A DNA stretch of 64,000 nucleotides from Rhizophagus irregularis. Taxonomy: Eukaryota; Glomeromycota; Glomeromycetes; Glomerales; Glomeraceae. The stretch covers positions 310,001 to 374,000 of the forward strand of contig NC_089445.1 of NCBI RefSeq assembly GCF_026210795.1, in the 5' to 3' direction. The position numbers and the translations under genes were made by a program. The notes below the pieces were generated by a model. It saw only the letters and a program-made list of their open reading frames with translations, ran no database searches and was not told the origin of the DNA. This document shows positions 1-10,985 of the stretch, in pieces. Numbering within the stretch: the stretch's first letter is position 1; every line of letters begins with the position of its first letter.

Positions 1-900
1 TTTCCATCTTTAACCGATAAAGGTAATATTGATCATTGACAAAAGATAACAAGGTGACACGTCCCCCACTCCTTAATTTAGTAAATCTTGACATGAAAGA
101 GATAAGATTATTTAGCATATTTTTTTTTTCCCCCTGATCTTATTTATTTAAGGTAAAAAGTTAACAAATTGTTTTATTTTTAATACTATATTTTTCTCAT
201 AATCTCATGTACATTAATAATGACATAATTTTTCATCTTAGATTTATTATTTTACTCGGAGAAAAAAAAAAATTTTTTTGTCGTTTCTGTGGGAATTTTT
301 GAAACTAAAAAAAATAAAGGGTCTTTTTAAGTAGATCAAAAAATTATCTACGCCCAAAATAAAAAACGCACACACCAATCGTTAATCTTTTTTTTTTTCT
401 TTTTGACTTTATATTGAATTTTTTTTTTCCTTTTTTCTCGACATTTTTTTTTTTTTTTTTTACTCAAAAACACAGGTTAATAATCCTGTCTTTTCTCGGT
501 TAGATTTCAAATGATTTCATGTGATTATTTGTGGATTATTTGTGAAAAGGGGATTTTCTTTCTACAAAATTATTTCTTCCGTATCATTCCGATTTTAGAT
601 TCACGAGAAAATCATGTGATGTGAAACTGTTCCCAACAAATTTTTTTTTGATTTCATACCCATTGAAGGTTGTCTTACGAAGATCGTGATGAATGGATGA
701 TGAATATTAGTGGATCGTGGATCGAAAATAGATTGATTATTTGGTCCAACTAACTAAGTTTTTTGAATTGTTTAGTATAGCATTTATGTAACATATATAC
801 GTCAAATAAATACTTTCAATATTAATTATGAATAATAATTTGAATGATCTAATGAATCTATTCCCAAGTTATGTCAAGTTATTTCTAATTTTAAATAACA
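1..900. other. Non-coding AT-rich stretch
   Basis: No open frame of note on either strand. The stretch has many A/T homopolymers and a pyrimidine-rich tract around 380-470. That tract could belong to a promoter of a minus-strand gene beyond the left edge, but nothing here proves it. Confidence 0.5.
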
Positions 901-904
901 GTAC

Positions 905-2830
905 CACTTAAATGCTTTGCTCTCATACCTACCAGTCTACCACTCAATGGATGCGACTAACGTACTCATTTATTAGGAACGGGTTAGTTAGACATTATTG
1001 AAACTCAAACTAACACAGTAACACTCCCTCTCGCTGATATATAGAGATAAAGGAACCATTATAAAAAAAAGCTCTTATAATTCAATACTTCATACTTTAT
1101 TAATTAGGTTATTTTTATTGGAAAATTTTAAATACTATTTAAATGCTATGCTCAATGGATGTATATGGAGACTATTCTAAATGTCTCAAATTTTTTTTAG
1201 TTATATAAAATATAAATGTCCGCTTATAGATAACGTACTCATTTATTAGAAACGGGTTAATTAGACATTATTGAAACTCAAACTTCAAAGCCACTAACAC
1301 TCCTTCTCGCTGATATATAGAGATATCAAAAGGAGCTCTTATAATTCAATACCTCAAAAATTCAGACATATCTTAGATTATTTTTAAATACCATTTAAAT
1401 GCTTTACTCTCATTCTAATATTCTATCTACTATTCAATGAATGCGTCCTAAATAAAAGAATACAGTATTCATTTATTAGGAACGGATTGAAATTCAAACT
1501 TAAAGCCACTTACGCTCAGATCGTAATTTTCGATAGGGATGTATAGGATAAAGGAACCATCATTATAAAAAGAGCTCTTGTAATTCAATACTTCAATAAT
1601 ACAGAAATTTTACTCTTAGGTGGCTAATTTTAAATGGTTTACGGTACATTTCGCCGAAAGGTTTCGCCGAAAAATAGGGCCAACATTATGCAGAATTATA
1701 AATAACTCAGGCCAGAGATTATTTTTCAGCGAAATGAGCGAAATGTCCCGATACCGTCCTAAATAAGTTCCAAAATTCGAAAACATCACGACTAATCTTA
1801 TCATGGTCAAAGCCAAGTCCTTCTTTCATTAAATGATATGCTTCACAAATAAGTTGCATGTCACCATATTCAAGACCATTGTGGACCATTTTAACATAAT
1901 GCCCAGCGCCAGTTTCACCAACTCAATCGCAACATTGGTTCATTACCAACTTTTGCAGTAACGGATTGGAAGATCGGTTTTAATTTTTTCAACTAAGGGA
2001 GTACCATCTTCATCTTTATATCTCACAATATCTTTAGTAATATCAATCAACCAAGAAGGAGTCTAATTCACAAAAGTATACACTAACGTATTCATTTATT
2101 AGGAACGGGATAGATGAAATTCCAGGATAGATACTATTTTTGCTCTCATTCTAATATTCTGTCTATTTCTCAATGGATACGTTCTAAATAAGAATATGCT
2201 GACGTACTCATTTGTTACCAGGAACGGGTTAGACGCTATTGAAACTCAAACTTCAAAGCCATTAAAGTTCAGATCTTCTCCTTCTCGCTGATGTATAGAG
2301 ATAAAGGAGCCATCATAAAAAGAGCTCTTGTAATTCAATACTTCAAATTAAATACAGATATATTACTTTTTAGATTATTTTATTGGCTAATTTTAAATAC
2401 TACTTAAATACTACTTAAATGTTTTGCTCTCATTTTAATATTCTACCTAATACTCAATGGATGCGACCTAAATAAGAATACGCTAACGTACTCATTCATT
2501 AGGAACGGGTTAGGCATTATTGAAACTCAAATTTCAAGCCACTACCAGGTTCCATTGAATTAGCTTTTAGCTTAGATAGGTAGAGTTTTATAAGGTATTT
2601 TTTTTTGTATTTCAATGACCTATCCTCTTTTCTGTGTCTTCTTTCCTGGTTTAAAATAAAAATAAAATTATATTCCACACTTGTTTCGTCAGTATTACCG
2701 CCTCTTTCTTCGCCCATATGACGCTCAAATCTTTTCCTCCTCGCTGATATACAAAGATAGAGGAACCATCATAAAAAGAGCTCTTGTAATTCAATATCTT
2801 AAACTTTTTTAAATATGATATACTGTATAG
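905..2830. repeat. Degenerate repeat array, unit about 230 bp
   Basis: About five diverged units follow each other in the same direction. Each has recognisable blocks: TTTGCTCTCAT, CTCAATGGATGCG, ACGTACTCATTTATTAGGAA, CTCGCTGATATATAGAGATA and AAAGAGCTCTTGTAATTCAA. Units begin near 905, 1130, 1375, about 2085 and 2385, and the last is extended by extra sequence. On the minus strand the block around TTGGCTAATTTTAAATAC reads NESKAFK-stop-YLKLAN, which is the Sel1 repeat of the SLR genes at 4.3-32 kb. Part of the unit is therefore a decayed SLR gene. The 6-phosphogluconate dehydrogenase fragment (1767-2062) interrupts the array. Confidence 0.7.
1767..2062 (-). pseudogene. Scrambled fragment of 6-phosphogluconate dehydrogenase
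   Basis: Minus-strand translation gives two highly diagnostic pieces of 6-phosphogluconate dehydrogenase, the NADP-dependent oxidative pentose-phosphate enzyme. Near 1800-1925 it reads [19 protein letters not shown] and then [14 protein letters not shown], the substrate-binding core with the catalytic Lys and the HN motif. Near 2000-2062 it reads LIDITKDIVRYKDEDGTPL and VEKI, which in the enzyme lies downstream of the first piece. Here the downstream piece comes first on the strand, so the order is swapped. There is a frame break between AKVGNEP and the GETGAGH segment. This is a dead, rearranged gene relic. The family call is firm; the intact parent is not in the window. Confidence 0.8.
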
Positions 2831-2994
2831 TAAACATAATTCCATATCGATATATAAACTAATTATATATTATTGGATACTATAAATCAATGAATTTGTT
2901 TTATATTAAAATATAAAACTTAATGAAGGTCGATATCATTAAGGAGCATTTAATACATGTAAATTTAATCATATAATAATCTGATGCGTCGCCA

Positions 2995-3203
2995 TCCCTA
3001 TAAAAAATATTGTCCAAACATTGTTCAGTTTTTTGTTCTGAAAATCGACTCCGTTCCTTGGACATTCATTATGATATTGTACGTTTTTTATGTGGTTAAA
3101 AATTCTCAATCTCCGTATCTTGTATTTAATAGCGTGCGAGTGTCCGGAAAATTGATCCATTCCGAATATTTATCGGACAAACATTTTAACATTTTTTATA
3201 GGG
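2995..3203. mobile_element. Degenerate MITE-like inverted repeat
   Basis: The ends are inverted copies of CCCTATAAAAAATRTT, with GTCC-containing subterminal sequence on both sides. It resembles the better preserved element at 3341-3506 (shared TCCCTAT end and TGTCCGGAAAATTG internal motif). The target duplication is unclear. It is probably an older member of the same family. Confidence 0.5.
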
Positions 3204-3340
3204 CATTAGAACCATTTATTAAACAAGTCAAATATTATTAAGCGCAGCAAATATACCAAGAAAGTATATTTAGTAATCTTATATAAGACATTTTATAGTT
3301 TAACTAATTATATGTTGTAGTATGTATAGTATGTATAGTA

Positions 3341-3506
3341 TCTCTATAAAAAAAGAATGTCCGGAAATTGATATAGAAAATGTCCGGAAAATGAAAAATG
3401 ACCGGAAAATTGCAATATTCCGGCTGAGCCTGAGCCCTCCTGGACATTTTCCAGACATTTTCCGGCCATTTTCGATGACAATTTCCGGACATTCTTTTCA
3501 TAGGGA
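3341..3506. mobile_element. 166-bp MITE with TA target duplication
   Basis: Long terminal inverted repeats start TCYCTATRAAAARAATGTCC and continue with GGAAATTG. The arms carry repeated TCCGGAMATT motifs and meet around a short GC-rich centre near 3420-3440. The element is flanked by TA on both sides (3339-3340 and 3507-3508), as expected for a non-autonomous Tc1/mariner-type element. It encodes nothing credible; frames on both strands simply mirror the inverted repeat. Confidence 0.75.
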
Positions 3507-3539
3507 TATATATTATATTTATTATTAAATTTTGTAAAT

Positions 3540-4328
3540 TATTAAACAAAAAGTATTAAATCAAAGATTAAATAATTGACTTATAAATCTGTAACGGAGT
3601 ACTTATTTGGTTTAAATGATCCAATCGGTTTGACGGATCCGCTCATACAATTTTTATAATAAACTCCCGCTACTATCCATTATTATGCTAATACATAATA
3701 ATATGAGATAATCGATCAAAATAACAATTATGTTAAATCTGTAACTGATAATCATAAATTCTAATATGATATCGTTATTAATATCACAAATTCACAATTC
3801 ATTTAAACTCTTCGGCTCACTGAAAAAAATCGCCGTATCGAAATTTATAAGTTTAATATAACTATTTATATATTTATATAGAAAAATCTTAAAAAATCGC
3901 TTTATCATGAAATTCGTTATATTGCATACTCGTTATATCGAGTTCTGTATATATAATCCTCGTAATAAGATTCTATTAATTATCGAAGAAGAAAAGATAA
4001 ATTTAAGTTTAAAAGTACGGCATACATCTTACAGTCAGTTTCTGTGTACGACCTTTAAAGCTTTAATTATAAAATCATAAACTAATTTCATTAGATAAAT
4101 TTCACTATCAAAATTCTTGTCCGAGTGTCTCAGTCTGCCTTTAATTTAATATAGCGAATATAACGAATCATATTGTATTCGTAATTATTTAAATTATTGT
4201 AGTTAAAACTCTGTAAAGGTTAATATAAAGTTTTAAATCTCCTTTTATTTAATAAGCTTTTCTTACTATAATCTTAAAAATCACAATAAAAATTAAGAAA
4301 TAATATTATCGTTATAAAAGTTATTAAT
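3540..4328. other. Intergenic region downstream of the first SLR gene
   Basis: No gene seen. Around 3830-3960 and 4140-4180 there are TTCGTTATAT-type motifs that recall the inverted ends of the pogo-like element at 41156-41623. They are probably remnants of an old copy. The remainder is AT-rich sequence. Confidence 0.4.
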
Positions 4329-5624
4329 TTATAATGAGTAATACCCTGAACAATTCAAAAAATCATTTAAGGCAAATGAATCTTTTTCACCAATATATTT
4401 TTTAAACCATATTGCAGATAATTCTAAATTTTTATCAATTCCAATACCATCCCTGTAACATTTTGCAACTGAATAAATTGCTCTATATTCATAATTATTG
4501 GCTAATCTCAAATACCATTTAAATGCTTTTTTTTCATCCTTGTTAATAGAATTATTAAGATAATATTCTGCTAGTTCAAATTGTGCATCAATATTACCAT
4601 TTATCGCAGCTTTTCTAACCCAATAAAATGCTATTTCTTCATCAAGATAAAAATAATGATTTGCTACAAAATATTGACTAGTACTATGTCCTTTTTTTGC
4701 AGCTCTTAAATGCCATTCAAAAGCTTTATTTTCATCTTTTAAAGTGCCTTGTCCATTAAAGTAACGAACCCCCACATTTTTTATTGCATGTTTATATCCT
4801 CCTTCAGCAGATTTTAAATATAATTCAAACGCTTTCTTCTCATCCTTTGTCACACCACATCCGTGATCACAACAATAACCTAATTTATACATTGCTTTAA
4901 TATTTCCTCCTTCTGATGATTTTAAATACCACTCAATTGCCATATTATAATCTTGTTTGATGTTAAAACCACCATTATGATAACAATTACCCAAATGATA
5001 TTGTGATACATTATCACCATTTTCTGCATCTTTTATATGTAATTTGTAATTTTTTTTTCTATATAAAATAACATCTTCATAAAGAAATATAATGTAAAAA
5101 TATTGTAAAATTACTTCATTTAATTTTCTTATATCTTCATTATAACAGAAAATAGTGCTGTCATTCTCTTGTTCAAGATTTGATTTTTGATTATTTTTAA
5201 CACAATCAGAAAATATTTCAAGTGCTTTATTACCATCAATTTCACATCCAATTCCATGTTGATAAAAATATCCAATTAAACTTGAATAATATGAAATATT
5301 TTCTGAATAACTTGCCATAAAATCAAGTACATCATTGGCATTTAAATCATATTCAAATAAAAAATTATTTATAAATTCACACAAATGATTAATATCATCC
5401 TCAGATTCTAAATTTAAAAGAAGTGTATACAATTCTTGTAATAATTCTTGTAATAACTCATTAAGATATTCCGTAGAAGGAATTGTTAAAGGATATACAA
5501 AAATTACTGAATCTTCTTCATATACAAAAACTTCTGAATCTGATGATGAATTATTCTTTTGTTTATCATTTGATTCAATATTATTATGATTCTTATTATT
5601 GTTTTCTTCTAAGTTATCAGACAT
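4329..5624 (-). CDS. Sel1-like repeat protein (SLR1)
   Basis: This 431-residue protein has an Asn/Ser-rich leader (residues 1-50), a helical Leu-rich segment (about 53-110), a degenerate Sel1 unit (113-146, SSLIGYFYQHGIGCEID) and about six clear Sel1 repeats from residue 200 to 411 (A..WYLKS.EGGNIKAMYKLGY type). Sel1 repeats are paired alpha-helices that form superhelical protein-binding scaffolds, so an adaptor or assembly role is likely. No kinase or other catalytic domain, signal peptide or membrane segment is visible. The start ATG is preceded by TTCAAT, as in the sister genes, and lies about 70 bp downstream of the conserved 5' element. Relative to its sisters, the repeat at 320-335 has lost a loop of about ten residues. 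The single exon looks intact. The precise function is unknown. Confidence 0.9.
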   Translation of the reverse strand: MSDNLEENNNKNHNNIESNDKQKNNSSSDSEVFVYEEDSVIFVYPLTIPSTEYLNELLQELLQELYTLLLNLESEDDINHLCEFINNFLFEYDLNANDVLDFMASYSENISYYSSLIGYFYQHGIGCEIDGNKALEIFSDCVKNNQKSNLEQENDSTIFCYNEDIRKLNEVILQYFYIIFLYEDVILYRKKNYKLHIKDAENGDNVSQYHLGNCYHNGGFNIKQDYNMAIEWYLKSSEGGNIKAMYKLGYCCDHGCGVTKDEKKAFELYLKSAEGGYKHAIKNVGVRYFNGQGTLKDENKAFEWHLRAAKKGHSTSQYFVANHYFYLDEEIAFYWVRKAAINGNIDAQFELAEYYLNNSINKDEKKAFKWYLRLANNYEYRAIYSVAKCYRDGIGIDKNLELSAIWFKKYIGEKDSFALNDFLNCSGYYSL

Positions 5625-5691
5625 ATTGAATAGTAATTAAAAAGAAAATTTAACAATGTAATGGAAAAGAATGGCTTTTTATTATTGCTTC

Positions 5692-5730
5692 TTGTGTGAT
5701 GTTGCACATGCATGTACAAATTTATACAAA
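5692..5730 (-). promoter_or_regulatory. Conserved SLR 5' element (SLR1)
   Basis: On the minus strand it reads AAATTTGTACATGCATGTGC followed by AACATCACACAA, ending about 70 bp before the ATG. The same block stands before every SLR gene in the window while the sequence around it differs, so it is a likely promoter or 5' UTR signal. Confidence 0.55.
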
Positions 5731-5739
5731 TTTTTATTT

Positions 5740-7200
5740 GTTTATGTAATGATCTTCAAAATTTTATCTAATAAAGAACTTTAGTAAATAAAATATTACG
5801 ATAAATTTTATGATATAAAGAAAGAATATTTAATTTTGTTTAAAGATTCGTACATTTAAGAAGTCAAAAATTATCGAATATGAGTTATATGTACGTTTTA
5901 TATAAGCATTAATTTATTAAATACAGTATGATGTTAATAATATTTTACGTGAAGCCGTTAAAAATTTACTGTGACTTAGCCTAAAACTTCATAAGAAATG
6001 AACGTGATTATAATTTGGTAAAAAAATATTTATAATTTATGAATCATAATCACTTTAAAACTGTTCAAATATATATTGAATTTGTTGTAAAATTATATTT
6101 GACTGTGGAATTACGCATGGAAACGGAAATTTAATAACGTGTCACGCCTTTCAATGTCAACATTTGAGCGTGGGCTGTCCATAGCAGTGTTCGGCAAATG
6201 ACTTGAAATGACCAAATGATTCAAATGACAAATGACAAATGACATGTCATTCCAATGCTTAAATGACAAATGACCTTTGGTCATTTGAATGTAATTTTGG
6301 TCAGCATTATAATTTTTGCCTACATTACATTCATTATTTTTTAATTATAGTCACATGATTATTTATGTGATCAAATGATTGAAATGACCAAATGACAAAT
6401 GATTATGAATAATGACAAATGATTTCATAAATCATTTAAAAGGTCAAATGACCAGGTCATTTCCGAACACTGGTCCATAGTCAAATGTGAAGAATTATTG
6501 ACGTTTGAATGTGGGCCACCCATACTTAAATGTGGATTAGTGTTCATATTAAAGTGCGAACTAGTGATACTTGATGTGGGTTATGTGGATGGGTGACACT
6601 TGAATAAGGATCATTATTGACACCGACGGACACATTTGCATTTCGTGTAAGTAATTAAATCATAATTCATAATATTTTGTTTGTGATTTAATCAAGTATT
6701 ATTTTTGTCTAAATAGTAATTAATTGTACATTAATTACTCTGTACTTCGCACAATTTACTCGCTAATGACAAACATGTAATAGATTATTATTATTCACGG
6801 TATTTTTTCACAAACTGTTGGATCGCTATTTCTTGGAGTTCAAACGTCCATTAAAAAGTAAGTTCGAAGTATGTTATTCTAATGTTTGAATGTATTATGT
6901 TATTCTTATATTTGAAAATAAAAAAATTCACATAAAGTTTGAGTTCTTTAATCCTTATTTAACACATTTATGATAATATTGTGACCTTTAATTCTTATTT
7001 GATACATAGATATTTTAGTTTATTACCACTTACATAAAAAAATTTTTATGTAACCTAGAGATTTTTCTTTTAAAGGACCTTTTTTATTTGTAATACTGTA
7101 TAAAATAAAATAAATAGTTACAATTTATTATAACAATTTAAAGATAAAATAACTTATTGATATTGAAAAAGCATATATACACACCATTAAAAAATTGGTT
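5740..7200. other. Intergenic block duplicated at 8.25-9.54 kb
   Basis: No gene seen. The block matches 8250-9540 in order. Shared segments include GGAATTACGCATGG with CGGAAATTTAATAA (6110 and 8840), TTTGCATTTCG (6630 and 8950), AAATCATAATTCAT, and GGATCGCTATTTCTTGGAGT (6820), which corresponds to GGTCGCTATCTCTTGGGAGT (9147). The duplicated unit is therefore an SLR gene plus its flank. The hAT-like element at 6185-6472 is present only in this copy. Confidence 0.6.
6185..6472. mobile_element. Non-autonomous hAT-like element, 288 bp
   Basis: The ends are CAGTGTTCGG and its inverse CCGAACACTG. They are flanked by a perfect 8-bp target duplication GTCCATAG (6177-6184 and 6473-6480). An 8-bp duplication and a CAGTG terminus are typical of hAT transposons. 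The interior is made almost entirely of AAATGAC/GTCATTT motifs in both orientations and can fold on itself. It has no coding capacity. Confidence 0.85.
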
Positions 7201-7221
7201 TTGAATTTACAATTAATATTA

Positions 7222-8250
7222 TCATTTTGATGCTTTATATTTTATAAACCACCTTGTAGCTTCTTCTAAATTTTTATTAGTTCCAATGCCATCTCTATAA
7301 CATTTTGCAACTGAATCCATTGCTCTTTCAATACCATTATTGGCTAATTTCAAATACCATTCAGCTTTTCTATTCTAATAAAATCCTTTTTCTTCATTTT
7401 TTGGAATATGTTTTCTATCATTATAGTAATTTGCTACTTTATATTGACTGTAAGAATGACATTTTTCTGCAGTTTTTAAATAAAATTCAAAAGCTTTGTC
7501 TTCATCTTTAAAAGTACAAATCCTGAAATAACAACACCTTCCCAATTCATTTAATGCAAGCTTATATTCTCCTTCAGCAGATTTTAAATACAATTCAAAT
7601 GCTTTCTTCATATCTTATATAACATCATATCCATACTGATAACAAATACCTAATTCAAATTTAATATTTCCTCCTTCTGATGATTTTGAATACAATTCAA
7701 TTGCCTTACTATAATCAATTTTCGTACTAAATATATCATAACAATCATAATAACCTATATAATATTGTGATACACTATCTCCTTCTTCAGCATTTTTAAT
7801 GTGTAATTTGTAGTTATTTCTTATATATAAAATAATTTCTCTATAAAGGAATATGAAATAAAAATATTGTGCAGTTATTCCATTTAGTTCTTTAATATTC
7901 ATCATGAAATTTTTAGGTAGATCGATCCATGTAATTCCACATGGATTAGTTCATACATTCCCATATAACCTACATCGAATTTTGTGGACCTACGCATAGG
8001 GTATTTGGAAAATATTAGAACTATTCGGATTTCCACATATTTCCACAATATTCGATGTGGATTTCTATGTGGATTTTTATCGCTATTGCAGAAAGTAATG
8101 GTCTCATTTTTTGACTAAAAAAACTTTTCTAATATTTCTCTTTGATTATTTTTGACAGCATCAGAAAATATTTCAAGCGGTTTAATTTCATCAACTTTAC
8201 TTCCAATTCCATGTTGAATCTTATTGTTTTCTTCAAAACTATCACAATCA
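7222..8250 (-). pseudogene. Broken Sel1-like repeat gene (SLR2)
   Basis: It is closely related to SLR3 (9547-10863) but decayed. From the 3' end, the terminal repeat AKCYRDGIGTNKNLEEATRW is preserved and ends at a TGA at 7222-7224. The repeat before it has lost about 38 residues, and a TAG stop interrupts FY-NRKAEW near 7377. One further frame break lies near 7615. The gene is then split by a MITE (7904-8084). Beyond that, the N-terminal domain is truncated after HGIGSKVDEI and fused directly to a scrap of the leader near 8220-8250. Its upstream region still carries the conserved SLR 5' element (about 8272-8310). It is a dead copy. Confidence 0.8.
7904..8084. mobile_element. MITE inserted in SLR2 (family with AAATTTTTAGGTAGATCGAT end)
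   Basis: The left end reads GAAATTTTTAGGTAGATCGA and the body contains AGAACTATTCGGATTTCCAC. Related copies lie at 8414-8643 (inverted) and 12557-12777. The boundaries are set by comparison with the uninterrupted coding sequence of SLR3, where TCATCATTG is continuous. The right end is shorter than in the sister copies, so this copy is truncated. Confidence 0.7.
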
Positions 8251-8413
8251 TATTAGTAATGAAAAAGTGGCTTTTTTTGTGTGATGTTGCACATTGTTAT
8301 ACAAATTTCTTTTTTATATGTCGTTATTGTTCAAATTTTATCCGAAGAAATTTCGTAAAATATTACGTGTATCATAAAGAATAATTAATTCTGTTAATTT
8401 CGGAAAAATTCGT

Positions 8414-8643
8414 ACAATTTAACATCAGAAAATTTTTTCCACTAAAAAATCCACATAGAAATCTACATCGAAATATGTGGAAATCCGAATAGTTCTAATA
8501 TTTTCCAAATACCCTGTGACAAAACACGTGATATTTTATGCGTAGATCCACAAAATTCGCGAAGGTCATATCAGATATGGGAATGTGTGAAATTCCACAT
8601 ATTTCCGAACTAATTAATGTGGATCGATCTACCTAAAAATTTA
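8414..8643. mobile_element. Second copy of the AGGTAGATCGAT MITE
   Basis: This is an inverted orientation copy. Read on the minus strand, it runs from AAATTTTTAGGTAGATCGAT through CACGTGTTTTGTCACAGGGT to GTGGAAAAAATTTTCTGATG. It matches the copies at 7904-8084 and 12557-12777 over most of its length. Confidence 0.7.
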
Positions 8644-8649
8644 AGTCAT

Positions 8650-9546
8650 CGAATTTATGTAATAATTTATTAAATAATAATATTTTACGCGAACGTGATT
8701 TTAAATAATAATTATTATTTTTAGTAAAAATATTTATACTGTAATCTATGATCGCGCGTCACATGGACATATTTAAACCTGTTCAAGGATTAAAAAATAT
8801 AGTAAATTCTTATGTGAGAATTTATTGTTACGCATTGGAATTACGCATGGCAACGGAAATTTAATAATGTGACACGCATTTCAATGTTTCTTTTTGTCCA
8901 TTCTGAAAACAATTCTTCATTTCATCATTATTTGACACTACCACTTTTGCATTTCGCAAAATTCCTTCTTACATAACTAAATAACAAAATAGATCTTATA
9001 GTTCCTAGTAAATCATAATTCATTATGTTTTATTGTGAATTTGTGATTTAATCATTCAATTTTTTATAATTCTAGTATATTTCACATATTAATATAAGTC
9101 ACTCGCTCATCTAATAGATTTTTTCACAACATGCTCTGGGTCGCTATCTCTTGGGAGTTCAAATGCCCATTTAAAAGTATGTTGTTAAGTTTGAATTATA
9201 TTATTCTTATCAGTTTAATTTTGATATTTGAAATAAAAAAAAAATATAAATAAAATTTGAGTCCCTTATTCCCTATTTATATATCTTTAGGCTTGTTATC
9301 ACTTACACATAAAAATAAAATTAAAGCTCAAAGAGTTGCTGGAATTCTTTTTATTCTACAAGTTAATTAACTGAAGTATTAAAAGCAAGCGAATTTACGT
9401 AACCTAGCAATCAATAAAAAATTTGGTTTAAATGCCATTTTATTATTTTATTTATTTGTATATGAAAATAAAACAATCTCTTAATATAATGAAATAAAAA
9501 AAATTCCTAATAGTAATTTATTAAAGATAATTATATTGAAAAAGCA
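8650..9546. other. Intergenic region between SLR2 and SLR3
   Basis: No gene seen. It is the second copy of the block described at 5740-7200, without the hAT-like insertion. Confidence 0.5.
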
Positions 9547-10863
9547 TCAATATATATTTACACCATCATAGTATAGAAAACTATCTACTTCAAATAATAT
9601 ATCATCATATTGTTTATTCCACTTTGTAGCTTCTTCTAAATTTATATTAGTTCCAATGCCATCTCTATAACATTTTGCAACTGAATCCATTGCTCTTTCA
9701 AACCCATCATTGGCTAATTTCAAATACCATTTAAATGCTTTTTCTTCATTCTTGTTAATAGAATTATTAAGATAACATTCTGCTAATTTAAATTGAGCAT
9801 CAGTATTACCATTTATTGCAGCTTTTCTATTCCAATAAAATCCTTTTTCTTCATTTTTTGGAACATGTCTTCCATAATTATAATAATTTGCTACTTCATA
9901 TTGACTAAAATTATGACCTTTTTCTGCAGCTTTTAAATAAGATTCAAAAGCTTTGTCTTCATCTTTAAAAGTACAACGACCATAATGATAACAATTCCCT
10001 AACTCATATAATGCACGTCTATACCCTCCTTCAGCAGATTTTAAGTACAGATTAAATGCTTTTTTCTCATCTCTTATATCCTCATCCCCATATTCATAAC
10101 AAATACCTAATTCAAACATTGCTTTAATATTTCCTCCTTCTGATGATTTTGAATACCATTCAACTGCCTTACTATAATCAAGTTTAGTACTAAATATATC
10201 ATAACAATAATAATAACCTATATAATATTGTGATACATTATCTCCTATTTCAGCATTTTTAATGTGAAATTTGTAGTTAGCTCCTATATATAAAATAACA
10301 TCTTTATAAAGGAATATGGAATAAAAATATTGTGCAATTATTCCATTTAGTTCTTTAATATCATCATTGTGGAAAATAATGGATTCATTTTTTTGATCAA
10401 ATGAAAATTGATCAAATAATGTTTTTTGATTATTTTTAACAGCGTTGGAATATATTTCAAATGCTCTAATTTCATCAATTTTACATCCAATTCCATGTTG
10501 ATAAAAATATCCAATTAAACTTGAATAACATGAAGTATATTGTGAATTACTTATAATTTCAAATACATTATCAGAATCTAAATCATATTCAAATAAAAAA
10601 TTTTTCACAAGATTGTATAAATTATCAATTTCAACTTGAGAATCCATATTTAAAAGAAATGCATGCAATTCTTGTAATAATTCATTAATATATTTTATAG
10701 TAAGATTATTAGGAAAAAGTGCATTATTATTAATTAAAGGAGGATTTATTGTAGTATTAAATGAGGATTCGTCTGAAAAATTACTCTTTTGTATATCAAT
10801 AGATTCAGTAACATTAGTATCATTATTAATTTTATGATTATTTTCTTCAATGTTATCGGACAT
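9547..10863 (-). CDS. Sel1-like repeat protein (SLR3)
   Basis: A 438-residue single-exon protein with the same plan as SLR1: Asn/Ser/Thr-rich leader, LLQELHAFLLNM helical stretch, the degenerate unit SSLIGYFYQHGIGCKID, then about six Sel1 repeats ending with AKCYRDGIGTNINLEEATKW. It is the closest intact relative of the pseudogene SLR2, which has the same CYDIFSTK insertion in the first repeat. The start is set by ATTCAAT before the ATG, the same context as in SLR1, and by the shared N-terminus MSDNxEEN. It is probably a cytosolic scaffold or adaptor. Nothing in the sequence gives a more exact role. Confidence 0.9.
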   Translation of the reverse strand: MSDNIEENNHKINNDTNVTESIDIQKSNFSDESSFNTTINPPLINNNALFPNNLTIKYINELLQELHAFLLNMDSQVEIDNLYNLVKNFLFEYDLDSDNVFEIISNSQYTSCYSSLIGYFYQHGIGCKIDEIRAFEIYSNAVKNNQKTLFDQFSFDQKNESIIFHNDDIKELNGIIAQYFYSIFLYKDVILYIGANYKFHIKNAEIGDNVSQYYIGYYYCYDIFSTKLDYSKAVEWYSKSSEGGNIKAMFELGICYEYGDEDIRDEKKAFNLYLKSAEGGYRRALYELGNCYHYGRCTFKDEDKAFESYLKAAEKGHNFSQYEVANYYNYGRHVPKNEEKGFYWNRKAAINGNTDAQFKLAECYLNNSINKNEEKAFKWYLKLANDGFERAMDSVAKCYRDGIGTNINLEEATKWNKQYDDILFEVDSFLYYDGVNIY

Positions 10864-10943
10864 ATTGAATAATAATTACAAACAGAGAAAAAAATAAAAA
10901 GCATGGAAGTAACGAATGGCTGGGTTTTTATTTTATTTATGTT

Positions 10944-10985
10944 TATTGTGTGATGTTGCACATCAACATACATAAATTATTTTGA
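10944..10985 (-). promoter_or_regulatory. Conserved SLR 5' element (SLR3)
   Basis: The minus strand has ATGTGCAACATCACACAA about 85 bp upstream of the ATG, matching the block in front of SLR1, SLR2, SLR5, SLR6 and SLR8. Confidence 0.55.
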
